Below, piece after piece: positions 8,087-14,666 of a stretch of DNA of 16,075 nt (the stretch's first letter is position 1; every line of letters starts with the position of its first letter). The position numbers and the translations under genes were made by a program. Below the pieces are notes generated by a model that was not told where the DNA came from, did no database searches, and saw only the letters and a list, made by a program, of their open reading frames with translations. This stretch comes from Planctomycetaceae bacterium (GTDB lineage: Bacteria; Planctomycetota; Planctomycetia; Planctomycetales; Planctomycetaceae): the NCBI GenBank assembly GCA_003445035.1, contig DLVV01000343.1, forward strand, positions 1 to 16,075. The letters are read 5' to 3'.

Positions 8087-9346
8087 ATGCGTCGGTACGT
8101 GCCGCTGGTCTGCCTGGCGCTTTTGCATACGGTCGTTGACACCAGTGCGTTGCTGGTTTCGCCGTTGTGGAACAGGTTGACGCTGGAATGCGGCCTGGTC
8201 GGGGCAAGCCTGCTGGCGGTCATGCTGGCGCACTCTCTTCCGACGTCATTGGCACAAGGGGTCTTCGGGTTCCTGCGGGAACGGCGCCGAATGGGATGGT
8301 TGTTGTTGGTGGGTCCCGCGGTGGCAGCAGTTTGTCTCACGGCGATCGGGTTGGCCGCTGCTCCGGGACGCATCGCCGTGTTGTGTGGGCTGTTCATTGT
8401 TGGAGGGATTGCGGTCGGAGCATTTCATCCGGAAGCGGCTGTGCGAGCCGGAACGTTGCTTCCCGGAAATCGCACGCGTGGACTGGCCATCTTCATGCTG
8501 GGTGGATCACTGGGCTTGTCGCTGGGGCCGTTACTGAGCGGTTTTGTTGTGGAGCGATGGGGCCTTGAAGGGTTGGTTTACCTTCTGCCAGCCATGCTGG
8601 TGGTTATCCCGGTCCTGTGTTGGGGGGCAAGAACCAGGGGCGGAGCCGCTACGGATGTGCCACCAAGGCGACGAGTCAGCGTGAAAGAGATGTTTGATGG
8701 TCGTATCGGGTTTGCCGTCTCCCTGTTATTGATCTGTTCGTGTCGCCTGGTTCCCAACATGGGGATGAGTAAGGTGATCGCCTTCACATTGGCGGGTTCC
8801 GGACGCGGTTTTGACGAACAGGCAATCGGTGGCGTCCAATCGCTGTTCCTGGTCTCGGCGAGCGTCGGGATGTCGTTGCTGGCACTGTTGTTTCCACGAG
8901 GCTGGGAGCGGCGATTCATGGTGGTGTGCCCCCTGTTGGGTGTTCCGTTGTTGGCCGTTTGGGGGTGGGAGGGATGCCCGACCTGGTTGCTGATCGCTGT
9001 TCTGATTCCCACGGGTTTGGTTCTGTGGGGCACCACGCCGACGATGGTCTCCTACGCACAGCAAGTCTTTCCCCGCGGTGCCGGATTGGCTTCAGCGATC
9101 ACGATGGGACTGGCGTGGGGAATCGGGGGCCTTTTTGAAGCGCCGTTCACTACGTACTACCACGATCTCGGGCGACCACAATTGGCTGTTTGGGTCTTCC
9201 TCCCATTTGTGGCAGCTGCCGGTTTGGCGGCCATGTTTCTTCCGGACCCGGAAATTGGGGCTGAGACTTCCGCGGGGGCGGTGGCAGGTGACGTCAACCC
9301 GGAGGCAATCGGGGGAGGCGACGAAAAACCCAAAACAGGTTCTTGA
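8087..9346 (+). CDS. MFS transporter, Fsr-like
   Basis: A 419-aa major facilitator superfamily protein with about 12 hydrophobic segments in the inner membrane. The motif GAFHPEAA (111-118) and the glycine-rich segment GGSLGLSLGPLL resemble the fosmidomycin-resistance (Fsr) branch of drug:H+ antiporters. The conserved loop between the second and third segments carries the usual basic cluster (RERRR, 64-68). A polar tail of about 25 residues follows the last helix. The ATG at 8087 immediately follows the TGA of the M81 gene (TGAATG), so translation is probably coupled; no independent Shine-Dalgarno sequence is apparent. Linked to an M81 peptidase and an ABC exporter, it may move the peptidase's substrate or product, but this is inference from position. 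Direction of transport is not visible. Confidence 0.9.
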   Translation: MRRYVPLVCLALLHTVVDTSALLVSPLWNRLTLECGLVGASLLAVMLAHSLPTSLAQGVFGFLRERRRMGWLLLVGPAVAAVCLTAIGLAAAPGRIAVLCGLFIVGGIAVGAFHPEAAVRAGTLLPGNRTRGLAIFMLGGSLGLSLGPLLSGFVVERWGLEGLVYLLPAMLVVIPVLCWGARTRGGAATDVPPRRRVSVKEMFDGRIGFAVSLLLICSCRLVPNMGMSKVIAFTLAGSGRGFDEQAIGGVQSLFLVSASVGMSLLALLFPRGWERRFMVVCPLLGVPLLAVWGWEGCPTWLLIAVLIPTGLVLWGTTPTMVSYAQQVFPRGAGLASAITMGLAWGIGGLFEAPFTTYYHDLGRPQLAVWVFLPFVAAAGLAAMFLPDPEIGAETSAGAVAGDVNPEAIGGGDEKPKTGS

Positions 9347-9370
9347 CAATCCAAATGGGGACGGTAGCAT
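9343..9370 (+). promoter_or_regulatory. Putative sigma70 promoter overlapping the MFS stop codon
   Basis: A perfect TTGACA (9343-9348) contains the TGA stop (9344-9346) of the MFS gene. It is followed after 16 bp by TAGCAT (9365-9370), four of six matches to the -10 consensus. Transcription would start near 9377, about 340 nt upstream of the amidotransferase-like gene. Confidence 0.5.
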
Positions 9371-9405
9371 CAGCCTCGTTACCAGTCACAAGGATGTGAG
9401 TGGAT

Positions 9406-9431
9406 GGACGGCCCGAGAGGCCGCCCGTTTT
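9406..9431 (+). terminator. Weak hairpin with short T run after MFS gene
   Basis: An 8-bp stem with one A-C mismatch (9406-9413 with 9419-9426, loop CGAGA) is followed by GTTTT. It could end the ABC-M81-MFS transcript or attenuate transcription from the promoter at 9343-9370. The T run is short, so the call is tentative. Confidence 0.3.
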
Positions 9432-9702
9432 CCGGGACGCGAATGACGCGACTTTGGAGTAGGAGCAAAGGAATGCCAGCTTGGGGCCAACGGCCGCTGC
9501 CGTTGTCGAGCCGAATGTCGCACCGGGTGGTGGTGTGCGTGGCTGGCAGGGTCCGCTCGTCCGGCAGTAGTGGACGGTGCGCGGCGGCAAACAATAGAAG
9601 GCGAGTTCCCGGGCCCAGGACGGGTCGGGATTGTGTAGAGGCTGCCGGGCGTTGTTCGCCGGGTGGTGACGATTGGAAGTGCGCATGGACGTGCACAGAA
9701 AC

Positions 9703-9710
9703 AGGAAGGA
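9703..9710 (+). promoter_or_regulatory. Strong ribosome binding site of the amidotransferase-like gene
   Basis: AGGAAGGA ends 9 nt before the ATG at 9720. It decides between this start and an in-frame GTG at 9663, which would add 19 residues without family similarity. Confidence 0.7.
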
Positions 9711-9719
9711 ACCTGGACG

Positions 9720-10478
9720 ATGAGCGGAAAACCATGGGTGGGAATCAACGGAGATTTTCGCGCGGCAAAACAGGATTCGGGAGCGTTGAGTTGGTTCAAC
9801 ACCGGTTACTACGACAGCGTCGCGGCGTGTGGTGGGCTTCCGATGTTGATTCCGCCGTTGGCCGAGGATGACGACCTGAAGCAGTTGCTCAAGAAGCTCG
9901 ACGGGCTGGTGTTGGCTGGGTGCTCTTTTGACATGGATCCCGTGCGGCTGGGGATTCAGCCACATCCCACGTCGAGACCAATGCCCCTGCGGCGAGAGGA
10001 TTTCGATCGCAGGCTGTGCCAGGCGGCTGTCGACATGAGGATTCCGATCCTGGCCATTGGGTCTGGGATGCAGATACTCAACGTCGTTTGTGGTGGAAGC
10101 CTGTTTTCCCACGTACCCGAGGACGTTCCCAAATCGATCTTGCATCGGGATTCGGTCGAATCGACGTTGCGTCACGTTCTGGAGATTGTGCCTGGCACAC
10201 GGGTGGACGCGATCTACGGCCCTGGGGAAATTCGGGTCAACAGTCAGCATCACATGGCGATCCATTCACCGGCTGAGGGCTTTGTGGTTTCCGCCCGGAC
10301 TCCTGACGGAGTGATCGAAGCCATCGAGGCGGATGACCAGGGGTGGTTCTGCGTGGGGGTGCAATGGCATCCAGAAAACACGACGGCCAGCGCGCTCGAT
10401 ATGCAGGTGTTCGGAGCATTCCTGGACGCCGCGATGGGCACTCCGGCTGTGGTTCCCTTCAAGCGAAAGGCCGCCTGA
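9720..10478 (+). CDS. Class I glutamine amidotransferase-like protein (peptidase C26), nucleophile Cys missing
   Basis: The 252-aa protein has the layout of gamma-glutamyl-GABA hydrolase/PuuD-type C26 enzymes: an N-terminal VGINGDF, a GGLPMLIPP strand-turn, the loop AGCSFDMDPVRLG (66-78, normally G-G-x-D-x-x-P), the nucleophile elbow, and the C-terminal GVQWHPE (213-219). The elbow is normally G-x-C-x-G followed by M/Q-Q-x-x-N-V. Here it reads AIGSGMQILNV (112-122), so the catalytic cysteine is Gly114, while His217 and Glu219 are kept. Hydrolysis by the usual thioester route therefore should not occur; a binding, regulatory or altered catalytic role is more likely. The fold assignment is firm and the inactivity is inference. 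The start at 9720 rests on the Shine-Dalgarno site at 9703-9710. It lies downstream of a long leader and is followed by a strong terminator, so it is probably a single-gene unit. Confidence 0.88.
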   Translation: MSGKPWVGINGDFRAAKQDSGALSWFNTGYYDSVAACGGLPMLIPPLAEDDDLKQLLKKLDGLVLAGCSFDMDPVRLGIQPHPTSRPMPLRREDFDRRLCQAAVDMRIPILAIGSGMQILNVVCGGSLFSHVPEDVPKSILHRDSVESTLRHVLEIVPGTRVDAIYGPGEIRVNSQHHMAIHSPAEGFVVSARTPDGVIEAIEADDQGWFCVGVQWHPENTTASALDMQVFGAFLDAAMGTPAVVPFKRKAA

Positions 10479-10498
10479 GGCATCAGTCGCGACGTGGT

Positions 10499-10540
10499 GG
10501 CGGTCCGGATTCCTGGCGAGGAGTCCGGACCGCTTTCTGT
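10499..10540 (+). terminator. Rho-independent terminator after the amidotransferase-like gene
   Basis: A 15-bp stem pairs 10500-10514 with 10519-10533 (one T-G wobble, tetraloop GGCG) and is followed by TTTCTGT. It begins 21 bp after the stop codon at 10478. This is the strongest terminator-like structure in the window and separates this gene from the aspartate kinase gene. Confidence 0.8.
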
Positions 10541-10662
10541 CGATGGGGATCCTGGGTCAAGACCTGCCCAGTCGGCCGACGACTCACTATGCTCGAATGG
10601 TTGGGTCGGCTGACGTGTCGGTCGGACAACCGGTGGTGGGCAAGCAGGAACGTGGGTCGGCC

Positions 10663-12465
10663 GTGTCGTTGATCGTGCAAAAATTTGGCGGAACAAGCGT
10701 CGCCGACGCCGAGCGAATTCGCGCGGCCGCCCGGCGCGCGGTCGCGTCGCATCGAGCCGGTCACCAGGTTGTGATGGTCGTCAGTGCGAGGGGTTCCAAA
10801 ACAGACGAACTGGTCGGGCTGGCATCGGAGATCACTGACTCGCCGTCGGCGCGAGAAATGGACATGTTGTTGTCGACCGGTGAGCAGGAGTCGGTGGCGT
10901 TGATGGCCATGGCCGTTGCCGCCGAGGGGGTTGAGGCGATCAGCCTGACCGGTGGTCAAATCGGCATTCATACCGATTCGTCTCATACCCAGGCGCGTAT
11001 CATCGACATTTCAACGTTGCGGATGCGAGAGGCCCTGAAAGCCGGCCGGATTGTGATCGCTGCGGGATTCCAGGGCATTGATGACGATCGGAATATTACC
11101 ACGCTGGGTCGCGGGGGCAGCGACACGACGGCGACGGCCCTGGCAGCGGTGTTGCAGGCCGATGAGTGCCAAATCTACACCGATGTGGATGGTGTCCTGT
11201 CGACTGATCCGCGGGTTGTCCCGTCAGCAAGGCTGTTGAGACGGATCTCTTATGACGAGATGTTGGAGTTGGCCAGCCTCGGGGCCGGCGTGATGCACTC
11301 CAGATCGATCGAGTTCGCCAAGAAATACCGGGTTCCTGTCCGTGTTCGTCCGGCCCATGGTGACGGGGAGGGGACACTGATTGCTGACGTGGCCGATCAC
11401 ACGGCTAACCTGGTGACCGGGCTAGCGGTGGTCCGCGAGGAGGCGAGGGTCGGGCTGGTGGGGCTGCCGGATCGACCTGGTGTGATGAGTGAAATCTTTC
11501 TCAGGTTGGCAGAACGTTCACTACCTGTCGATATGATCGTCCAGGACATAGGACAAGGCGGATTGGCCGAGGTGTCGTTCACGGTTCCTGAACCGGATCT
11601 CACCGAAGCACTGGCTGCTGCGGAGGCGGCCGTGGCAGACCTCGGACAGGGTACTGTCGAACAGGGTGTCGGCGTCAGCAAGATGTCATCGATCGGCCGG
11701 GGTATGCGGTCTCACACTGGGGTCGCGGCCCACATGTTTCGGAGCCTGGCCGAGGTTGGCGTCAACCTGCATATGATCAGCACCAGTGAGATCAAGATCT
11801 CAGTTCTCGTCGATCGTGACCGATGCGAGGAAGCCGTGGCAGCGGTTCATGCCGGCTTCGGGTTGCATGAGGAGCAAGCGGAGGGACCCGACGTGGGTGT
11901 CGAGTTGCCTCCCGAAGATCGCCAGGCGGTGATGTCGGAGCGAGAAGAACTCGAACAGGATGTCGTTGATCGTCTGGCGAGCATGGAGGACATTGTTGTC
12001 AGCGACGTTCAACTGGATGACGAACAGGCGAGGATTACCGTGCGAGGCATCCCCGATTCGCCGGGGATTGTCGCTTCGGTGTTTTCGGCCGTCGCCGAGG
12101 GAGGCATCCTGGTCGACATGATCGTGCAGAACGAATCTCGAGGCGGTGGAGACGAGAGGAGTGCGAGCCTGACTTTCACGGTTCCTCGCCGGGATCTCGA
12201 CTCGGCCCTGTTGCTGGTGCGGGAGGTGGTCGAGCAATGGCCTGGGGCAACGAGTGGGTTTGAGAGAGATATCGCCATGCTGACGGTGGTGGGAATCGGG
12301 CTGCGGAGCCATACGGGTGTCGGCGAACGGATGTTCGGTGCCCTGGCGTCGGCCGGAATCAACATCCAGATGATCAACACCAGCGAGATCCGGGTCAGCG
12401 TCGTGGTCGGACTGGCAGACGGTCCGGCCGGGCACGCTTGCCTGTCGAAGGCGTTCGACCTTTAG
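10663..12465 (+). CDS. lysC: Aspartate kinase with four ACT domains
   Basis: Aspartate kinase phosphorylates L-aspartate, the first step to lysine, threonine and methionine (and diaminopimelate). The catalytic domain (about 1-245) shows the N-terminal KFGGTS (7-12), STGEQES, GRGGSDTTA and the TDVDGVL/TDPR loop. Two ACT pairs follow: ACT1 from about 262 (VGLVGLPDRPGVMSEIF), ACT2 from about 338 (IGRGMRSHTGVAAHMF), ACT3 from about 455 (VRGIPDSPGIVASVF) and ACT4 from about 539 (VGIGLRSHTGVGERMF). The product is 600 aa against about 400-450 for two-ACT enzymes; no homoserine dehydrogenase domain is fused. The GTG at 10663 is chosen because VSLIVQKFGGTS is the standard N-terminus; an in-frame ATG at 10597 would add 22 unconserved residues, and AGGAA lies about 13 nt upstream of the GTG. 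Feedback inhibition through the ACT domains is likely. The stop overlaps that of the convergent DUF1598 gene. Confidence 0.95.
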   Translation: MSLIVQKFGGTSVADAERIRAAARRAVASHRAGHQVVMVVSARGSKTDELVGLASEITDSPSAREMDMLLSTGEQESVALMAMAVAAEGVEAISLTGGQIGIHTDSSHTQARIIDISTLRMREALKAGRIVIAAGFQGIDDDRNITTLGRGGSDTTATALAAVLQADECQIYTDVDGVLSTDPRVVPSARLLRRISYDEMLELASLGAGVMHSRSIEFAKKYRVPVRVRPAHGDGEGTLIADVADHTANLVTGLAVVREEARVGLVGLPDRPGVMSEIFLRLAERSLPVDMIVQDIGQGGLAEVSFTVPEPDLTEALAAAEAAVADLGQGTVEQGVGVSKMSSIGRGMRSHTGVAAHMFRSLAEVGVNLHMISTSEIKISVLVDRDRCEEAVAAVHAGFGLHEEQAEGPDVGVELPPEDRQAVMSEREELEQDVVDRLASMEDIVVSDVQLDDEQARITVRGIPDSPGIVASVFSAVAEGGILVDMIVQNESRGGGDERSASLTFTVPRRDLDSALLLVREVVEQWPGATSGFERDIAMLTVVGIGLRSHTGVGERMFGALASAGINIQMINTSEIRVSVVVGLADGPAGHACLSKAFDL

Positions 12466-13778
12466 TCCCACCACCAGGCGCCACTGGTGGGAGCGTGGTG
12501 TTTGGAGCGGACAAGTTGACGGTCGACGCGAACGAGGTCTTTTTGCCGAATTGGGGGCGGCTCGACCTTCACCCCACCGCTGACGCTGAGGACCCAGTTG
12601 CGGCCACGTGCTTTTCGGATTGAGGCGAGAGACGAGACGCGACGCGGTGCGGGCGAGGTGCGGCGGCGGAATCGTTTCGGTTCAACCAGAAGCCGGCTTC
12701 GCCATCGTCTTGCTGATGCCGGCAAGGGGGCGTGCAACGCGATCTCAGTGGCGACTGTCAGTCTCACAAGATTCTCGAGGTCCGCGAAAACGGGGATGTG
12801 ACGAGCCAGATCGGTGAACCTGGAGGTCAGGTTCGCTGCCATGCGTTTCGCGATTGGGCTGGCCTTCCGATCATCGTCTTCGTCGCCCGAGCTCGATGCC
12901 GCGGTTCGTACAGCCAGGCAGGAACCCGAAAATCTCCATGTGCGGCTGTCGGGTGACCGGGAGAGCCCGTCGTGAATGGCGACGAACCAGAACCGGTGTT
13001 GCCGCCGCACCGCTGAGGGATTGGCTTTTGCCAGCAGATCCACGTAGTTGACCAGTCCCTTGATGGGGGGGCGATCGAAACCCATGGCGACTCGCTTGAG
13101 GCGGTAGTCGGCGGCGACCAGCTTGCAGGCGAAACGACTGTCAGCCGGGACCCCAAAAATACGAACATCCTGGGGACCCATTGCTCGTTGCATACCCTGG
13201 ACGAGTTTGGGAATCCTCCGGGGGGTGATGGAACCGGAGAGACCTTTGAGATAACGGGCGTACCGCTTGAGGCCATCGCGGGTTGGATCGATGGAACACC
13301 CGATGAACGACGTGTCCCGGTCCGTGGAAGCGGAAAAACGGAGTGCAAGTGCCAGGTCGTCAAGCTCCAGAACCGGACGGTGGGACTCCGGGTCAACAAC
13401 TTCGCCGGAGGGGAGGCGTGTCCAACCTGCGGCCGGACCGACCAGAACCACGTCTCCCTGCTCGGGATTCAACAGCACCTCATCAATTCGCTGGAGGCCG
13501 GCGAGGTACCGAATCGAATCGGGCAACGGGCGGTCGGACTCCAGGTGGTCGGCGATGGCGGCTTCAAGCCGTTTGAGCGACAGTTTGCGATTCGAGTCGC
13601 GTCGTGCGAAAGCACCGGGAGTCTCTGCGATGGGGGGGGCGGACGATGTGGCCGCCACTCGGTGAAGCAGGCCGGATGCGTCAATACGGACGCCGCCGAC
13701 CTGGGCTGAGGCCGGTCCCGAGCAGAGGGGCAGGACGGCGGTTGCCACGATGGTCGTGAAGAGTGAGATGCGGGCCAT
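12462..13778 (-). CDS. Secreted DUF1598 domain protein
   Basis: The 438-aa protein begins with a clear signal peptide (residues 1-25, hydrophobic core FTTIVATAVLPL, cleavage likely after ASA), so it is exported. The mature part matches my memory of DUF1598, a family of unknown function found mainly in planctomycetes. Matching segments include SIRYLAGLQRIDEVLL, DVVLVGPAAGW, PVLELDDLALALR, a central RFWFVAIHD strand, and the C-terminal NWVLSVSGGVKVEP. An acidic patch (GDEDDD) and an arginine-rich stretch in the last third are less conserved. No catalytic motif is visible. It follows the receiver-like gene by 57 bp and may belong to the same operon. A TACACT box lies just upstream of the ATG at 13778 but without a good -35. 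Its last codons lie in the inverted repeat next to the aspartate kinase stop. The family call is from recall and was not tested by search. Confidence 0.82.
   Translation of the reverse strand: MARISLFTTIVATAVLPLCSGPASAQVGGVRIDASGLLHRVAATSSAPPIAETPGAFARRDSNRKLSLKRLEAAIADHLESDRPLPDSIRYLAGLQRIDEVLLNPEQGDVVLVGPAAGWTRLPSGEVVDPESHRPVLELDDLALALRFSASTDRDTSFIGCSIDPTRDGLKRYARYLKGLSGSITPRRIPKLVQGMQRAMGPQDVRIFGVPADSRFACKLVAADYRLKRVAMGFDRPPIKGLVNYVDLLAKANPSAVRRQHRFWFVAIHDGLSRSPDSRTWRFSGSCLAVRTAASSSGDEDDDRKASPIAKRMAANLTSRFTDLARHIPVFADLENLVRLTVATEIALHAPLPASARRWRSRLLVEPKRFRRRTSPAPRRVSSLASIRKARGRNWVLSVSGGVKVEPPPIRQKDLVRVDRQLVRSKHHAPTSGAWWWD
12466..12492. terminator. Inverted repeat at the convergent gene ends
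   Basis: TCCCACCA (12466-12473) pairs with TGGTGGGA (12485-12492), starting directly after the aspartate kinase stop and lying inside the last codons of the DUF1598 gene. An alternative 7-bp pairing has a 6-nt loop. No T run follows on either strand, so an intrinsic terminator is uncertain, but the position between convergent genes suggests one. Confidence 0.4.
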
Positions 13779-13835
13779 TGCCGACAGTGTAACCGATCAA
13801 TTCACCGGCGGCACGATCGGTTGTGGAGGGCGACC

Positions 13836-14204
13836 TCATGTGGAGGGGGAGGTGAGAAGCTCCGACAGAAGCGAGGAGAGGTCGGAAGAGAAACGGCCAC
13901 GAGAGACAACCATCGTGCAGCCGGCTTCACGAGCGGCTTCGAGTCGCTGGTGATGCACGTGGGGGCCGAAGGCCAGAACACTGGTGGGGCCGCTGTCCGG
14001 CAGGTTGGACAAGAGTTCGTGGATGTTGAGTCCGGTTGTGTCGAGATCCACGATCAAGAGCCTGGGGGTGTCGGTTTCCGTCGACGCGATTGCTGCGGTC
14101 GGGGTTCCGACCTCTCGCAATGTCCATCCCGCTGACAACACGGCACCGCTGACTCGCGGCGCGAACATGAGGTCGTCAGAGAGAAAGACTACATCGACTG
14201 GCAT
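13836..14204 (-). CDS. Degenerate single-domain response regulator receiver
   Basis: The 122-aa protein has the length and alternating pattern of a CheY-like receiver and nothing else. Strand 1 is DVVFLSDDLMF with the acidic pair at D10/D11. Strand 3 is LLIVDLDTTG (49-58), where D53 sits at the phospho-acceptor position with a glycine five residues later. Strand 4 is SVLAFGPH, with no Ser/Thr at the usual switch position. The strand-5 lysine-proline is replaced by R102-G103 (VVSRGRF). Phosphorylation chemistry or its read-out is therefore probably altered. The ATG at 14204 lies 18 bp after the CaMKII-like gene on the same strand, and the DUF1598 gene follows after 57 bp. No histidine kinase is in view. 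The fold assignment rests on pattern rather than on strong identity, so an unrelated alpha/beta protein remains possible. Confidence 0.7.
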   Translation of the reverse strand: MPVDVVFLSDDLMFAPRVSGAVLSAGWTLREVGTPTAAIASTETDTPRLLIVDLDTTGLNIHELLSNLPDSGPTSVLAFGPHVHHQRLEAAREAGCTMVVSRGRFSSDLSSLLSELLTSPST

Positions 14205-14222
14205 GAGTGTGTGCAGCCGCCT

Positions 14223-14666
14223 TCAGAGAGTGACGGACCCGGCTGGTGAGCGGTGGAAATGGACGTGTTGCCAGTGTCCCTCCTGGAGTTGCCAGATGCG
14301 AGTTTCTTCCATCGCCTTAGTCGATGTGATTCTGTCGGAATCGGTCATCTGTTGCAGGCGGATATAACTGACAACCGAAACGTCTCCCAATAAACGGAAA
14401 TGAGGGGAACTGATTGTCGATTGCCGTGTGGTGCCGTCGGGTTCAGCACAGAGGTAATATTCGTGAAACGGCATCCCGTGCACGAGGTGTCCGGCGGCTT
14501 CCGGTTCAAACGCGGTGAGACTGTCGTCGCAGAGTTGCTGGTATTTGTCCCAATCCTGTTGGTCGATCGAATCGAGCAGGTCCTGGGAAAGCTGCAAGAG
14601 GGCCGCCGTGATGTCCTCGAGTGACGAAGCGTCGAGAGAGGGGGCTTGCGAGAGTTGATCCGTCAT
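14223..14666 (-). CDS. CaMKII association (hub) domain-like protein
   Basis: This 147-aa protein strongly resembles the association domain of calcium/calmodulin-dependent kinase II, an NTF2/SnoaL-like cone fold that forms rings in animals. Diagnostic segments are DWDKYQQLCDDSLTAFEPEA (39-58), the GMPFHEYYL segment (64-72), ISSPHFRLLGDVSVVSYIRL (85-104), EETRIW (120-125) and WQHVHFHRS (132-140). No kinase domain is present. Bacterial members of this family are known, usually stand-alone with unclear function; ligand binding in the pocket and oligomerisation are likely from the fold. A coiled helix (14-36) precedes the domain. The ATG at 14666 overlaps the TGA of the Nramp-like gene as ATGA, so translation is coupled; the frame is open further upstream but only inside the transporter gene. 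The receiver-like gene follows after 18 bp. Confidence 0.87.
   Translation of the reverse strand: MTDQLSQAPSLDASSLEDITAALLQLSQDLLDSIDQQDWDKYQQLCDDSLTAFEPEAAGHLVHGMPFHEYYLCAEPDGTTRQSTISSPHFRLLGDVSVVSYIRLQQMTDSDRITSTKAMEETRIWQLQEGHWQHVHFHRSPAGSVTL

Larger units (their letters stand above)
9347..9719 (+). other. Non-coding leader/intergenic region with hairpins
   Basis: This 373-bp region has no gene I can support. It holds the rest of the promoter at 9343-9370 and then several inverted repeats: an imperfect stem at 9406-9413/9419-9426 followed by GTTTT (possible weak terminator or attenuator), and a perfect 7-bp stem with tetraloop at 9488-9494/9499-9505. There is also a split stem around 9605-9630 (TCCCG..CGGGA). 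An arginine-rich open frame from 9404 runs into the next gene in the wrong frame and looks spurious. I do not recognise any known riboswitch class here. Confidence 0.5.

Noticed and set aside
9404..9871. Arginine-rich open frame of 155 codons in the leader
   Set aside because: It runs into the amidotransferase-like gene in another frame, has no ribosome site and no family resemblance; a short leader peptide cannot be fully excluded.
13188..13709. Plus-strand open frame of 173 codons inside the DUF1598 gene
   Set aside because: The minus frame has a signal peptide and DUF1598 segments along its whole length; the plus frame is an antisense shadow.
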